A DNA stretch of 64,000 bases, taken from Aliikangiella coralliicola. Its GTDB lineage: Bacteria; Pseudomonadota; Gammaproteobacteria; Enterobacterales; Kangiellaceae. The stretch spans positions 62,001 through 126,000 of the forward strand of contig NZ_ML660162.1 of assembly GCF_007004725.1 (NCBI RefSeq), written 5' to 3'. The notes beneath the pieces were generated by a model. That model saw only the letters and a program-made list of their open reading frames with translations. It ran no database searches and had not been told where the DNA came from. Position 1 is the first letter of the stretch. Every line of letters begins with the position of its first letter. A program made the translations under genes and the position numbers. Shown here piece by piece: positions 17,709 to 29,223 of the stretch.

Positions 17709-20700
17709 CTAGTTTTTCACCAGGAGTTTCTCACAGGCTTTCAGATATTTTTCCAACAAAGAATAAAATTCTAACAGTGCACTATTTTCAGGCATTTCAT
17801 TACGTTTGAGCAAATTATCAATTTCCATGCTTGCCCGATAGAGATAAGAAAAATCTAACTCACCTGCAGATCCCTTAAGCTTATGCACTTTTCGCTCAGC
17901 CGCCGATAACTTTCCTTGTGCGAGTAAGCCTTTAATTTGATTAGCATCATCGCTGTGATTAACGCTAAACATCTCAAGTAGCTTTTTAGCGAGTTCGTTA
18001 CTTTCAAACTTTTCGGCTAATGCTCTAACATCGACCAGCTTATCGGTACTTTTTATCGCGACACTATGATATTCGTCATTTTCTGATTTTTGAGAGGCCC
18101 TATCTTTTTTAGAATAATTCGGATTATCACCCAAATAAAACTCGAGCATCTTAAAAAACTTGTTGCGAATAATCGGCTTACCAATATAGTTATTCATACC
18201 ATATTTCAGGCATTTTTCACGATCACCTTTCATCACATTAGCCGTCATCGCAATAATAGGTAGTTCCTGCGACGTGAAATATTGGCGAATTTTTTCTGAT
18301 GCTTCGTAGCCATCCATAATCGGCATTTGCATGTCCATTAACACAAGGTCGTAACGAGACTTTAAACAGGCGTCAACCGCTCCTTGACCATTCTCAACAA
18401 TCTCAACAATTGCTCCCGCTTTCTGTAGAATTTCCTTAGCAACCTGTTGATTAATTTGGTTATCTTCAGCTAATAATATTCGGCGACCAACTAGTTTCCT
18501 TCTCACACCATGAGTGTTATTTTCCTCAGGTTTAATCACAGTGAGAATATCGTAATCATTTTTAACTAAATTTAAAATTATTCCCATTTTGACCGGCTTC
18601 GGAATAAGCTGTATATCTTCTTCACTAAAAGATAGATCGGAATTATCTGCGCTGGGACGTGTTAATAGAAAGCACGGAGTTTTCGATTTTAAAGAGTTGC
18701 GAATACGACTGATAATGTCGAGTTCAGAATCATCCTCAGCTAGTTCGGTACAAGTCTTAACATTATCATCGACGAAAATATGCGACAGCTTTAACGACAA
18801 CTCTTTAAATTCTTGGTCAGAGCGAATAATATCTTTCGCGCTCATGGCATTAAAGGTCAAATCAAACTTTTGTGCAAAGTGAGTCCAGCCTCTTATCTGA
18901 TCGGCATTCTCAGAAACCAGTAAGATATTTGTTCCAACAAGATTATCGTTACTATGGTGATGGTCAACAACTCTATCAACATTCACCTCAAAAGAGAAAC
19001 AACTCCCTCTACCGGGATCACCCGAAACATCTATCCAGCCGCCCATCAACGAAACTAATTGTTGGCAAATACTTAAACCTAATCCTGATCCGCCAAACTT
19101 TCTAGTCGTCGTGTCGTCAGCCTGGGTAAACGACCCAAAAATTAACTCTCTTTTACTGGGTTCTACGCCAATCCCCGAATCCTCAACGGAAAACAAGAGA
19201 CGATTATCTTTCGGCTCTTTCACCGTCAACAACACATAACCTTCATCGGTAAATTTAATCGCGTTACCGACAAGATTAATCAGAATCTGCGAGAGCCTCA
19301 GAGCATCTCCAACCCTGCGTAATTTTACATCAGGCTCTAAATCGATATTAAAAGTTAGTTTTTTCTCGTTTAGGGGTGTGGAAAATAAATCAACAACATT
19401 ATCCAGCAACTCCAACAAATCAAACTCTATCAATTCAAGCTCTAGCTTTCCTTGCTCTATTTTTGAAAAGTCCAGAATATCATTAATAATGCCTAGAAGA
19501 GAATTTGCCGAGGTTGAAATCTTGTTAACATAATCCAATTGCCTGGTATTTAATCGCGTATCTGAGAGTAAAGACAGCATCCCCATAATGCCATTCATCG
19601 GCGTTCTAATTTCATGACTGACAGTTGCCAGAAAAGCGGACTTAGCTTCATTTGCTGCTTCAGCATTTTTCGTCTTTATTGCCAGTTCTGAGTAAGCTTT
19701 TTTCAGTTCTTTTTCTGCACTTTTTCTTTGCAGCGCATCCGCAATGTGAGTAGAAACAAAGTTAAGAATATCAATTTCTCGCTCATAATATACGTAATTT
19801 TCCTCGTAACTTTGCAAAACCATAATACCCAATATAGAGGCACCTGATATCAAAGGTACACCAACCCAGTCTACGGCATAGCTTCCCAGGTGTTCAATTT
19901 CACCGGATGCTTCCAGTTTGCTAATATCTTCGCGGCTTAAATGAACTGTTTTTCTTTGTCGATAAACATAACTGGTTAAACTTTTTCCTATCGGAAGAGA
20001 GTCAGGAATATCCTTGTCAACATCATCAACAACATAATCAAAATGAAAGCAAACATTTTTCTCATCGACAAGAGCGATATAAAAACTTTTGGTATACATG
20101 AACTTTGAAATAATCTCATGTAAACGCAAATAAAGTTCTTTTTCGGTGGCGCACTGTTGAGGGGTTTCTGAAATTTTAAAAAGCGCAGTTTGCAACTCTT
20201 CAGACTCTTTCCGTTGAGAAATTTCCTTTTGAAGTAGCTCATTACTAACGGTGAGTTCCTGGGTTCGTCGAGTCACCCTTTCTTCAAGCTGCAGATTATA
20301 TTCCCTTCTTTCGATGGTTGATACTATCGATTGTCCGACAAAATTGAGGAGTTCCTGATCAGAATCTGTAAAGCGAATATCCGTTTCATAAGACTGCACA
20401 GCCATCACTCCAATTGGGCCGCTAGTTCCGATAAGTGGAACACCTAGATAATATTCTGAGGGCGGACCAATCAGCAGTATTTTGTCCTGCTTTTCCATTT
20501 CATAAATCTGCGCTTTATCAACTAATATTGGGTGACCAGAAGTCAGAACATATTTACCTAAACTTTTATTACGTGTTTTTTTGGGTAGCTCTTCTAAAAA
20601 TGCGTAATCATATGCATCATCAGAATCGACAAAATAGACCCAGTCCATCTCATCAGTTTCCTTGTTCCATAAAGCGATGTAAAAATTTTCTGAATAAATA

Positions 20701-23700
20701 ATTTTTGCGATGGCCTTATGAATTTTTTCGAACAATGTGTGTAATGGAATGTCTCTGTTGGCTAAGTTTGCAATATAGTAAAGAATACTTTGAGTCGCTT
20801 CGCTCCTTTTTCGCACTACGATTTGTTGCTCTAACGTTGCATTAGCTTCAGCTAACTTGGCAGTTCTCTCTTCCACCCGGGTTTCAAGTTCTTTTTGCGC
20901 GTTAATTCGCTCTAAAGTCAAAGCGATATGGTGAGAAACAAATTCCAACAATTCTTGCTCCCACTTTCCGAGCTTAATTTTTTCATCGTAACTCTGAACT
21001 GCAAGTACGCCGATAATGGAATTTTCCACCTTTAGCGGGACACCTAACCAGTATAACGACTCTTTCCCAGTCAACTGCGTATTTTCAAAGCTAAAATCCT
21101 CTCTATTATCCGGCGTTCTGAGTATCGACTGCCCTGTATTTAAAACTTGTCCTATGGAAGTCTTTCGAATACCCTCAACAAAAATTCCCGCCGAAGTTTT
21201 TTCCTTATTTGGCTCCTCACTATCAACATAATAAACAAATTCAAGATATTGGTTTTCCTCATCATAAAGAGCAATATAAAGGTTCTTAGCGTAAATCAGG
21301 TGGGAAATAATTTTATGTAGAGAAGTATAAAGCTCTTCCATATTTCTTGTACTGGAGGCTAGATCGGTTATCTCATATAACGCCGTTTGTAATCTTTTTG
21401 AACGCTCCGTTTTTTCGATCTGCTGCTTAAGCATTTTATTAGAGTGATTTAAAGCTTCTGTTCTTTGTTCAACGAGAAATTTTAAATAATCTTTGCTGCG
21501 CTTACGCTGTAAAGCCGTGGCAACATGTTGCCCGACAAATATCATCAGCTCTTTATCATTGTCAGTAAATTGAAATTCCGGCTGATAACTTTGAAGTGTC
21601 ATCACTCCAATAATACTATCTTCAATGATTAACGGAATGCCCAACCAGGAAACGGTTTCTTCCCCGATAACAGAAAACTTATTTTCGATAGAAATTCTTT
21701 TTATTTCTTCTCCCGTCGCGAGCAATGGCTTTCCTTGTGTCATCATATAGCCAGTCAAACTACCTTCGAGACTTTTAAGCGGTAAGGCGGCAATCGTTTG
21801 TAAATCATAGTCATCCACAGTATCAACGTAATAAACCATTTTTATCGACTGTGTCGAATCATCTTTCAGAGCAATGTAGAAGTTCTCACTATAAACCAGG
21901 CTACCAATAATATTATGCAGCTCTTCATAGAATGAGTTGAGCTCCATATCGGTATTGGCCAGGTTCGCAATTTGGTAAAGTACTGATTGAGTGGTTTCAC
22001 TTTTCTTGCGGTGTTCAACTTCTTTTCGCAATTCATTGGTCCGTTGAAATACCATTTGTTCCAAATAAAACTTAGCCTGCTTGCGGTGCAATGTTGTAGC
22101 AATATGTTGAGAAACATATTCTAAAAGATCGCGGTGCCAAGCTTCATAAACTACATCTTCTCGGTAACTCTGTACTACAATCAGCCCGAAAGTTCTTCCT
22201 TGATCTTTTAAAGGAATGCCCAACCACGAAACCGCGGGCGTCCCATAAACAGTCAGGTTTTCCTGCTTACAAAATGCTTCATACTCCCCCGCATTTATCA
22301 GCAAAGGTTTATTCATCCTGATAACGGTAGTGGACATCGAGTTTGTATTAATTGGGGTATGCACACCAGAAAGGGGAACTTCATCTTTTTGGTCAACAAA
22401 GTATTTAAAATCTAAATACTTTTTTGACTCATCAAGAAGGGCAATGTAAAAATTTTCCGCGTAAAATAGATTACCTAAAAGCCGATGAATACTCTGATAA
22501 AACGTATCCATATCTTCTGCGCCAGATGCTAACTCGGCAATTTCGTATAAGGTACTCTTCAGCTTTTCCGCTTTGGTTTTTTCTTCAACCTGCTTCAATA
22601 ATTCGAGGTTGGTATGTTCCAATTCGGCAGTCCTCAACTCAACTAGCGCTTCCAATTCTTCCTGAGAGGTTTTTCGTTGAATTGCAGTGGCGACCGGCTT
22701 GGCAATATACTCCATCAATATTTGTTCGTTTTTAGAAAAGGTTTTGTCATTAATGTAAGACTGAAGTGTCATTACACCAATAATCTCGCCATCAATATCT
22801 AATGGTATTCCCAACCACGACTTCATTTTTGGCCCTTGCACTTCGATCTCACCTTTCTTAACAATCGACTTAACATGCTCGTTATTTGTTAATAAGGATT
22901 GGCCCGATCGAAAAATATAGGCCGTAAGACTTTTGCCAATTGTCTCAAGTGGCGTTTCGCCAAAGTCTTCAACGGTCATCTCATCAATAGTATCGACAAA
23001 ATAAACAAATCTGATCGAGTTTGAATGTTCGCATTTCAATGCAATATAGAAATTTTCGGCATAAATCAGTTCGGAGATAATCTGGTGAAGTTGCTGGTAG
23101 AAATCATCGAGCTTTATTTTGGAGTTCGCCAATTCGGCAATTCGAAGCAACGCATTTTCTGTAAGCTGACGTTGTTTTCTAAGCTCAACTTCCCACTGCA
23201 ACCTTTTGGTTCGTTCAACAACTTTCAGTTCAAGCCTGATATGACTTCGTTTACGCTCCAGGGTAGTCGCAATAATGTTCGAAACATAGTCAAAAAGTTC
23301 TTTGTGCCACTCTCGGTAAACAAAATCTTCACTATAGCTTTGAACCGCGATCATTCCGAAGGCAATGTTGTCAGTGATCAACGGAGCACCTAACCAACTA
23401 TGTGCAGGTGGCCCCAATCGAACAATTTCATTCTTGGCTTCTAATTGTTCAATATCCTCGCGACCCAATAAAACTGTTTCATCTTGATTAAAAACATATA
23501 CGGACAAACTATTACTGGATAAGGGAATTCGATAATATTCTCCATCCAATATCTGATCTGCATCAACAGAGTCTACAAAATAAACAAGCTCAAGCATCGT
23601 GTGCTTTTTATCAACAAGCGCAATATAAAAATTTTCTGCGTATAACAGCTGGGAAATGACTTGATGCAACGAGCGATAAAACTCGTCAATGTCTTCGGCG

Positions 23701-23927
23701 CCCGAAGCTAATTCAGAAATTTTGAAAACAGCTTGCTGCAGCCTCTCCGCATGACTACTTTCTTCTATTTGCGCGATAAGACTTGACTTAAGCGCTTGAA
23801 TATCTTGCTCTTTTTTATTTAATTCATCGACTAACTCAAAATCCTTTGAGGTGTGACTTTCCTTCGGTTCTGGTTGTTCCGAATTTTTTGAGGGAAGTTG
23901 TTCTTTGCCGGACCCAGAATGTGGCAT
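17709..23927 (-). CDS. Giant soluble hybrid histidine kinase with seven GAF domains
   Basis: 2072 residues and no membrane segment, so probably a cytoplasmic sensor. Seven homologous GAF domains start near residues 60, 255, 455, 645, 845, 1040 and 1245, each with a (Y/F)YIAL core strand and a short coiled linker before the next. They are followed by HisKA ([13 protein letters not shown], His about 1438), HATPase ([21 protein letters not shown]) and a degenerate receiver-like region. Next come a true receiver ([11 protein letters not shown]; phospho-Asp about 1865 in [13 protein letters not shown]) and a C-terminal Hpt domain ([10 protein letters not shown], His about 2015). It can run an internal four-step phosphorelay. 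No separate response regulator is adjacent. GAF ligands are unknown. Confidence 0.9.
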   Translation of the reverse strand: MPHSGSGKEQLPSKNSEQPEPKESHTSKDFELVDELNKKEQDIQALKSSLIAQIEESSHAERLQQAVFKISELASGAEDIDEFYRSLHQVISQLLYAENFYIALVDKKHTMLELVYFVDSVDADQILDGEYYRIPLSSNSLSVYVFNQDETVLLGREDIEQLEAKNEIVRLGPPAHSWLGAPLITDNIAFGMIAVQSYSEDFVYREWHKELFDYVSNIIATTLERKRSHIRLELKVVERTKRLQWEVELRKQRQLTENALLRIAELANSKIKLDDFYQQLHQIISELIYAENFYIALKCEHSNSIRFVYFVDTIDEMTVEDFGETPLETIGKSLTAYIFRSGQSLLTNNEHVKSIVKKGEIEVQGPKMKSWLGIPLDIDGEIIGVMTLQSYINDKTFSKNEQILMEYIAKPVATAIQRKTSQEELEALVELRTAELEHTNLELLKQVEEKTKAEKLKSTLYEIAELASGAEDMDTFYQSIHRLLGNLFYAENFYIALLDESKKYLDFKYFVDQKDEVPLSGVHTPINTNSMSTTVIRMNKPLLINAGEYEAFCKQENLTVYGTPAVSWLGIPLKDQGRTFGLIVVQSYREDVVYEAWHRDLLEYVSQHIATTLHRKQAKFYLEQMVFQRTNELRKEVEHRKKSETTQSVLYQIANLANTDMELNSFYEELHNIIGSLVYSENFYIALKDDSTQSIKMVYYVDTVDDYDLQTIAALPLKSLEGSLTGYMMTQGKPLLATGEEIKRISIENKFSVIGEETVSWLGIPLIIEDSIIGVMTLQSYQPEFQFTDNDKELMIFVGQHVATALQRKRSKDYLKFLVEQRTEALNHSNKMLKQQIEKTERSKRLQTALYEITDLASSTRNMEELYTSLHKIISHLIYAKNLYIALYDEENQYLEFVYYVDSEEPNKEKTSAGIFVEGIRKTSIGQVLNTGQSILRTPDNREDFSFENTQLTGKESLYWLGVPLKVENSIIGVLAVQSYDEKIKLGKWEQELLEFVSHHIALTLERINAQKELETRVEERTAKLAEANATLEQQIVVRKRSEATQSILYYIANLANRDIPLHTLFEKIHKAIAKIIYSENFYIALWNKETDEMDWVYFVDSDDAYDYAFLEELPKKTRNKSLGKYVLTSGHPILVDKAQIYEMEKQDKILLIGPPSEYYLGVPLIGTSGPIGVMAVQSYETDIRFTDSDQELLNFVGQSIVSTIERREYNLQLEERVTRRTQELTVSNELLQKEISQRKESEELQTALFKISETPQQCATEKELYLRLHEIISKFMYTKSFYIALVDEKNVCFHFDYVVDDVDKDIPDSLPIGKSLTSYVYRQRKTVHLSREDISKLEASGEIEHLGSYAVDWVGVPLISGASILGIMVLQSYEENYVYYEREIDILNFVSTHIADALQRKSAEKELKKAYSELAIKTKNAEAANEAKSAFLATVSHEIRTPMNGIMGMLSLLSDTRLNTRQLDYVNKISTSANSLLGIINDILDFSKIEQGKLELELIEFDLLELLDNVVDLFSTPLNEKKLTFNIDLEPDVKLRRVGDALRLSQILINLVGNAIKFTDEGYVLLTVKEPKDNRLLFSVEDSGIGVEPSKRELIFGSFTQADDTTTRKFGGSGLGLSICQQLVSLMGGWIDVSGDPGRGSCFSFEVNVDRVVDHHHSNDNLVGTNILLVSENADQIRGWTHFAQKFDLTFNAMSAKDIIRSDQEFKELSLKLSHIFVDDNVKTCTELAEDDSELDIISRIRNSLKSKTPCFLLTRPSADNSDLSFSEEDIQLIPKPVKMGIILNLVKNDYDILTVIKPEENNTHGVRRKLVGRRILLAEDNQINQQVAKEILQKAGAIVEIVENGQGAVDACLKSRYDLVLMDMQMPIMDGYEASEKIRQYFTSQELPIIAMTANVMKGDREKCLKYGMNNYIGKPIIRNKFFKMLEFYLGDNPNYSKKDRASQKSENDEYHSVAIKSTDKLVDVRALAEKFESNELAKKLLEMFSVNHSDDANQIKGLLAQGKLSAAERKVHKLKGSAGELDFSYLYRASMEIDNLLKRNEMPENSALLEFYSLLEKYLKACEKLLVKN

Positions 23928-24053
23928 AGATTTATTTGCTGTTTTAAACCATACGACGAATTTAAAGTATGGTTCAAAAGTCGCCTAAATTCCACCGCCA
24001 AACTGTAGTATAAATAAAAAAACCATTATAAAACATAAAGTTACTTAAAATAA

Positions 24054-25706
24054 TTAGTCCCAATTAATCACTCGAGACTCGCCTCTTCCGCGCGCATCGG
24101 CTGCTGCACTTAGCCCATTTTTTTGCCTGACAACCAATTGAACATCGCCGAGATAATTCTCTTCCAATTGATAGCCCATATCCTGCAGCTTTTGTGTCGT
24201 TTTAGTCGGTAGCTCAGGATTAAAATAGATGACATTTTCAGGCAATAACTGGTGATGCACGCGGCTGACGTCGACCGAATTTTGCGGTGACATTTTAAAA
24301 TCAATCAGGTTTACAAGGGTCTGGAATACTGAGGTGATTATAGTCGAACCACCAGGAGAGCCCACCACAACTTTTACCCGCTCCCCTTCCAATAAAATAG
24401 TCGGTGACATTGAAGATAGCATACGTTTACGCGGAGCAATTTCGTTCGCTTTTCCGCCCACCACACCAAATGCATTCGGTACGCCGGGTTTGGCGCTGAA
24501 ATCGTCCATTTCGTTGTTAAGTAAAAAACCCGCACCTTCGACGACCAAACCGCTACCAAAGGAAAGATTAATAGTATAAGTATTAGAGACCGCATTTCCC
24601 CACTGATCGATAATCGAATAATGAGTCGTTTGAGTGCTTTCCTTAAGACCTGGTTTAACTTTTTCAGAAATTGAAATTCGATCAGGATTCACTTCGTCAG
24701 CGCGGCGTTTTAGATAATCCGAGTCAACCATTTTAGAGACAGGCACCTCAAGAAATCCAGGATCCCCCATATATTTCGCTCGATCTGCATAAACTCGTTT
24801 TTCAATTTCCGCAAGCAAATGAATGTATTGCGGCGAGTTATGTGGAACGCCGGAAAACTGTTTTTCCAATAATTGCTTCATTTTTAGTAGTTGAACAACT
24901 GCAGTCCCTCCCGAGCTTGGCGGTGGTGAAGAGATAATTTGATAATGTTTCCAATCACTACTCACCGGCTCACGCCAAACCGCACGATATTCATCGAGGT
25001 CTTGTTTGCTAATTAGCCCCCCACTCTTTTTCATTTGCTCTACGATTAATTGCGCCGTCTTACCGCGATAAAAACCATCAGGACCATGCTCTGCAATACG
25101 CCTTAAAGTTTCAGCTAGCTCTGGCTGCTTAAACAGTGCGCCCGTTTTTAATTGTGAAAAATATTTTTCAAAGTTAATCCCTTTTTTACCGGCAAAAATT
25201 TTGCTTACTCGCTCTTTTTCATCGGCCAGATGTTTTGGCACAATAAATCCCTGCGAGGCTAACTCAATCGCTGGCGCCAAAAGCTTCTTCCAGGATAAAT
25301 TGGCGTATTTTTTATGGGCTTGCCACATTCCTGCAACAGTTCCGGGAACACCAGAAGATTTCACGCCGATCAACGAAAGGTTTTCGATCACCTCACCGTT
25401 TTTGTCGAGATACATGTCACGATGTGCGGTCAAAGGTGCAACTTCGCGATAGTCCAGAAACTGAGCCTTTTTATCCTTATAGATCAACATAAATCCACCA
25501 CCACCGATATTCCCAGCCTCGGGTAATGTCACCGCCAGACTAAAAGCGGTTGCAATGGCAGCGTCAACGGCATTACCACCTTCCTTCAACACTTGCTCTG
25601 CTATTTCAGCGCTAAAGCGATCTGGCATTGCCACAGCAGCTTGTTGTTTAGCATTTATCGGAGACGCAAGAATGAAGAAAATAATGCTCGAAATAAATAG
25701 TTTCAT
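24054..25706 (-). CDS. ggt: Gamma-glutamyltransferase
   Basis: Periplasmic N-terminal nucleophile hydrolase that removes or transfers the gamma-glutamyl group of glutathione. 550 residues with a signal peptide (about 1-19). The autoprocessing site lies in ESTQTTHYSIID; the Thr that starts TTHYS becomes the catalytic N-terminus of the small subunit. Family motifs AGNIGGGGFML, SGVPGTVAGMW and the substrate loop near SSMSPTILLE are present. GGGGAAGG precedes the ATG by about 4 bp. It is monocistronic and divergent from rsmD. gor, also in this window, supplies reduced glutathione. Confidence 0.94.
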   Translation of the reverse strand: MKLFISSIIFFILASPINAKQQAAVAMPDRFSAEIAEQVLKEGGNAVDAAIATAFSLAVTLPEAGNIGGGGFMLIYKDKKAQFLDYREVAPLTAHRDMYLDKNGEVIENLSLIGVKSSGVPGTVAGMWQAHKKYANLSWKKLLAPAIELASQGFIVPKHLADEKERVSKIFAGKKGINFEKYFSQLKTGALFKQPELAETLRRIAEHGPDGFYRGKTAQLIVEQMKKSGGLISKQDLDEYRAVWREPVSSDWKHYQIISSPPPSSGGTAVVQLLKMKQLLEKQFSGVPHNSPQYIHLLAEIEKRVYADRAKYMGDPGFLEVPVSKMVDSDYLKRRADEVNPDRISISEKVKPGLKESTQTTHYSIIDQWGNAVSNTYTINLSFGSGLVVEGAGFLLNNEMDDFSAKPGVPNAFGVVGGKANEIAPRKRMLSSMSPTILLEGERVKVVVGSPGGSTIITSVFQTLVNLIDFKMSPQNSVDVSRVHHQLLPENVIYFNPELPTKTTQKLQDMGYQLEENYLGDVQLVVRQKNGLSAAADARGRGESRVINWD

Positions 25707-25909
25707 AGGCCTTCCCCAAGAATCGAATTAAGGATCTCGATTTAAATGTCACGGTGAGATAAACAAATTAGCGGTTTATCGATGGGACTGCAAGCATTAC
25801 AATAACAGGGTGATGGTTTACTCAAGCCCGATTAGCACTGATATAAAGCAATCAGACCGAACTCGCGCAAAATACGACATTTACAGACAACACTTAACCT
25901 AGATTATTG

Positions 25910-26509
25910 ATGCAGCAATCCAAGCCTAAAAAACCGCCAGAGCAAAGAAAAAGCAACCAAAGCAATGGTATCGTAAGAATTATCGGTGGTGAAATGCGCG
26001 GCCGAAAACTCAGGTTTGCAACCGTGGAAGGTTTAAGACCTACTCTGGACAGAATCCGTGAGACGCTATTTAACTGGTTGGCCAAAGACATCTATGGCGC
26101 TAACTGTCTTGATCTTTTCGCGGGTAGTGGTGCGCTTGGGTTTGAAGCGATATCCAGAGGCGCCAAACAGGTTACCATGGTCGAGCGGAGTGCCAAGGTA
26201 GTGCGCGACTTAAAAAGTAATAGCGAATTACTCAACACTAGTAACATCAAGGTGATCCAACTTGATAGCCATCGCTTTTTAAAAACCAATCAGCAAAAAT
26301 TTGATCTGGTGTTTCTTGATCCACCTTTTGGCAAAGGGCTGTTAAAAGATACGCTTCGAGATTTAAAACCTCATCTAAATCATGATGGGTTAGTTTATGT
26401 CGAACAGGAAAGTCAGGCGTCTGAATATACACCTGAGAAAGAGTGGGAATCGATAAAATACAAAAAAACCGGTAGTTTTTCTTATGCCCTTTACCGTTTA
26501 ACCAATTAG
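25910..26509 (+). CDS. rsmD: 16S rRNA (guanine(966)-N(2))-methyltransferase RsmD
   Basis: Methylates G966 of 16S rRNA during 30S assembly, using S-adenosylmethionine. 199 residues from ATG 25910 (an adjoining TTG at 25907 is unlikely). Features are RIIGGEMRGRKL, RPTLDRIRETLFNWL, the SAM-binding CLDLFAGSGALGFEA and the N6/N2 methyltransferase motif LDPPFGKGLL. The first 20 residues are a basic Gln/Lys-rich tail. In E. coli rsmD neighbours ftsYEX; that context is absent here. Confidence 0.93.
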   Translation: MQQSKPKKPPEQRKSNQSNGIVRIIGGEMRGRKLRFATVEGLRPTLDRIRETLFNWLAKDIYGANCLDLFAGSGALGFEAISRGAKQVTMVERSAKVVRDLKSNSELLNTSNIKVIQLDSHRFLKTNQQKFDLVFLDPPFGKGLLKDTLRDLKPHLNHDGLVYVEQESQASEYTPEKEWESIKYKKTGSFSYALYRLTN

Positions 26510-26568
26510 GCGTGGCAACTCAACTCTACTTTTAACCGATTTATGCCTGTTAATCCATGGCAACACTT

Positions 26569-27102
26569 TTAGTGCTGGAAGGAGGTCTCGCTCTTTTTAC
26601 ACGAATTAACGGGTTGAGAGTCTATACTCTGAGTAACCCAACAATCCTGATAAACCGAACAATAACAAATTTGATACTTTATCTGGACGCCACCTTTAAT
26701 CAGCTCTTTTAACTTTTCTATCGCTTTCGGGTTCAGCTTAATGAAGCCGATTGATTCTCCCGGTGACACCACTCTGCCATTGAGTGTCGATTGCGTAAAT
26801 GGCCAGGCGAAATCAGAATCCAAAGATACTAACCATTGCTTCCAACTTCTAATAGGTGCTCCGTTTACAGTCACTTTCACATCTTTGATTTTTGCTGGAC
26901 CTATGCCTTTGTTCGAAACACGCCAACTTGTGCCATTAATATTTGAGCCCAACACCTCAAGATAAGGCCAAACCGAAGACTTCTGTTGGCTTCTCGCAAT
27001 ATTTGCTTCAAACAAAGCCACTCCAACAGCCAATAAACTGAGAAAAATGGCACAGATACTCATGATCACTTCAGGTTCTTTGATTTTTTCTTTAAACATC
27101 AC
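26569..27102 (-). CDS. Membrane-anchored protein of unknown function
   Basis: 177 residues. One hydrophobic helix (about 13-33, ICAIFLSLLAVGVALFEA) is followed by a soluble beta-rich domain with SWRVSNKGIGPAKIKDVKV and GESIGFIKLNP. The C-terminus is Cys-rich (QICYCSVYQDCW, then SCKKS). This layout is seen in uncharacterised membrane proteins of marine gammaproteobacteria; no function can be assigned. It converges with rsmD and is probably monocistronic. Confidence 0.6.
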   Translation of the reverse strand: MMFKEKIKEPEVIMSICAIFLSLLAVGVALFEANIARSQQKSSVWPYLEVLGSNINGTSWRVSNKGIGPAKIKDVKVTVNGAPIRSWKQWLVSLDSDFAWPFTQSTLNGRVVSPGESIGFIKLNPKAIEKLKELIKGGVQIKYQICYCSVYQDCWVTQSIDSQPVNSCKKSETSFQH

Positions 27103-27236
27103 TATTTACTCACTGGCATTATGCTCTTGTTATATCTACACAAGCGTTAACATGCAAGTTTATTGATCGTTGCTTTTGTTGCATCCCATAGCAAAAATAA
27201 CAAAATGAGAAGTGCTCAAAATAATTTTAAATTAAT

Positions 27237-27263
27237 TGTCGATTTCATCGATTGCCGTTCGTC
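27237..27263 (+). promoter_or_regulatory. Candidate ECF42-type promoter of the DGPF gene
   Basis: TGTCGA (27237-27242), 17 bp, CGTC (27260-27263). As I recall, the ECF42 group was described as recognising TGTCGA at -35 and CG(A/T)C at -10; the match in sequence and spacing is exact. The predicted start near 27270 gives a leader of about 125 nt to the DGPF ATG at 27398. Confidence 0.65.
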
Positions 27264-27397
27264 CTATAAACATACCAGAACAAAAAACCGATCTGGTTAT
27301 CTTTAATTTAACACTTGCTTAATTTAGAGTTTGCTCGATATGTTCTATGCTCTAATCAGCAAAACAATTTAATTAACAATACTTTTGGAGAGCCAAC

Positions 27398-27754
27398 ATG
27401 CAATTCTTATGCTTAATTTACGAAACAGAATCTTTAATGACAACTCGTAGCGACGAAGAAAACGGCAAAATTTTTCAAGGTTATATGAGTTTTACCGAAA
27501 ATGTAAAAGAAGCAGGAAAATTAGTGACAGGCGATGCGCTCCAGCCAACTAATACTGCGACGACGGTTCGAGTTAGAAATGGCGAAACAGTCATTACTGA
27601 TGGCCCCTTTGCAGAAACCAAAGAACAATTAGGTGGATACTACTTGCTTGAGTGTGAATCTCTGGACGAAGCAATAGAACTTGCCGCTAAAATTCCAAGT
27701 TCGGAGTACGGCAGCATCGAAGTAAGACCGATTATGGTTTTTGATAACCAATAG
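27398..27754 (+). CDS. DGPF domain protein (YciI-related)
   Basis: 118 residues of the YCII-related fold, with the naming motif ITDGPFAETKEQLGGYY at about 69-85. Proteins of this group are almost always encoded beside ECF42 sigma factors and are their main targets; their biochemical role is unknown. A ribosome site TTTTGGAGAG precedes the ATG by about 8 bp. The next gene, 229 bp downstream, is the matching sigma factor. The upstream TGTCGA-N17-CGTC promoter supports sigma control. Confidence 0.88.
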   Translation: MQFLCLIYETESLMTTRSDEENGKIFQGYMSFTENVKEAGKLVTGDALQPTNTATTVRVRNGETVITDGPFAETKEQLGGYYLLECESLDEAIELAAKIPSSEYGSIEVRPIMVFDNQ

Positions 27755-27801
27755 TCTCTAATAAGCAGTAATCTCTGACAACCAGTAATCACTGTGTCAA
27801 C

Positions 27802-27864
27802 AACCTGTTTGTTTCTGCTACCACTGATATCAATCATTGATAAAGGACGGCAGACAAACAGGTT
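27802..27864 (+). other. Long structured hairpin between the DGPF and sigma factor genes
   Basis: AACCTGTTTGT (27802-27812) pairs with ACAAACAGGTT (27854-27864). The stem continues after a 2-nt bulge with CTGC (27815-27818) and GCAG (27850-27853). Inside the loop lies another perfect dyad, TATCAAT-C-ATTGATA (27828-27842). No U-tract follows, so it is not a standard terminator. It could attenuate or stabilise mRNA. Confidence 0.5.
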
Positions 27865-27983
27865 ATGCTGTGTCATTTCACGGAAAATAACTCAATGCCT
27901 TAACAATCATGTTTCAAACTGTTATTTTAGGAAACTCTACTTTCTGGAGCGATCATTTTTTATTTTGCTAATCAACCAACTCA

Positions 27984-29198
27984 ATGATTAATAACATTAT
28001 CCAGTCTTCTTATCCGCAGGCACTGGCAAAACTGATCGGCATCATCAAGGACATTCACTACGCGGAAGAGTTTTTACAAACGGCTGTTGAGCAAGCTCTG
28101 TTAAACTGGCCGGCAAAACAACCTGAAAACCCGGTTGCCTGGCTAGTGAAAGTCGCGCAAAATCGGTACATTGATTTCTACAGACGCAACCAAAAACAGC
28201 TTCAACTCGAAATGCTCGATGAGCCGCATGTATTGCCCGATCTTAGCGAAGAAGCACTATTGCTTTCCTACAACGATGATTTACTACGCCTTATTTTTAC
28301 CTGTTGTCACCCAGCACTCAATCAACAGACACAAATATCGCTGGCATTAAAACACGTTTTAGGACTTAGCGTTAATCAGATTGCCAACGCGCTGGTGATC
28401 AATAAAACTACATTAGAACAGCGGCTATTACGCGCTAAAAAGAAAATTAGCGCGAACAATATCAGTTACCAGATCCCCGCACAAAAACATTGGCCACAGC
28501 GACTATCGGCAGTGCTAAAAACCATTTACTTGCTCTTTAACGAGGGCTATTTCACCACAGAGAATAATACCTTAATTTGTCACGACCTCTGCAGAGAAGC
28601 TATCCGACTAGCGCGCTTACTTCATGGCTGCATTAAGAATGACGCTGAAGTCATAGGCTTACTTGCACTCGTTTTACAACAAGATGCTCGCTCTCCTGCT
28701 AGAACAGATGCACAAGGCCGAATGATTTTACTTTCCGATCAAAATCGCCGGTTATGGAAACAGGCCAACATTCAGGAAGCTAATATACTGGTTGAAAAAG
28801 CGCTCAGAATCGGCAAAGGCACTCCTTACGCTATTCAAGCAGCCATCGCAACACTCCATAATAATGCCGCGAGCGAAGCTGATACCGACTGGCGACAAAT
28901 CTATGAACTGTATCGCGTGTTAATTTCGCTGGAGGACAATCCAGTGATCAAATTGAATGCAGCCATCGCGCTAGCTAAATCCGGCAATATGAGCCGTGCG
29001 ATCGAAGAAGTTATTTACCTGCAAAAACCGCTAAAGAATTACCGCCACTTTTACACATCGTTAGCCGGTCTCTACTTTGAAGACAAACAGTTTGAGTTAG
29101 CAAAACAAGCCTATGAACGAGCGCTGACTTTAACTCAAAGTGACAATGAAAAAAACTTTATTCAGTCTCGCCTATCAGATTGCAACCGCCTGTCTTAG
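27984..29198 (+). CDS. ECF RNA polymerase sigma factor, ECF42 group, with C-terminal helical (TPR-like) extension
   Basis: 404 residues. Sigma-2 lies at about 8-75 (AWLVKVAQNRYIDFYRR) and sigma-4 at about 105-160 (LGLSVNQIANALVINKTTLEQRLLRAKKKI). A C-terminal extension of about 240 residues contains the family signatures FNEGYF, LCREAIRLARLL and DWRQIYELYRVL and ends in TPR-like helices. ECF42 factors lack an anti-sigma factor and are thought to be controlled through this extension. No Shine-Dalgarno site is visible before ATG 27984, and an in-frame stop lies just upstream, so the start is fixed. The partner DGPF gene is directly upstream. Confidence 0.88.
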   Translation: MINNIIQSSYPQALAKLIGIIKDIHYAEEFLQTAVEQALLNWPAKQPENPVAWLVKVAQNRYIDFYRRNQKQLQLEMLDEPHVLPDLSEEALLLSYNDDLLRLIFTCCHPALNQQTQISLALKHVLGLSVNQIANALVINKTTLEQRLLRAKKKISANNISYQIPAQKHWPQRLSAVLKTIYLLFNEGYFTTENNTLICHDLCREAIRLARLLHGCIKNDAEVIGLLALVLQQDARSPARTDAQGRMILLSDQNRRLWKQANIQEANILVEKALRIGKGTPYAIQAAIATLHNNAASEADTDWRQIYELYRVLISLEDNPVIKLNAAIALAKSGNMSRAIEEVIYLQKPLKNYRHFYTSLAGLYFEDKQFELAKQAYERALTLTQSDNEKNFIQSRLSDCNRLS

Positions 29199-29223
29199 GG
29201 TCAGAACTAGTCAAGTCTACTTA

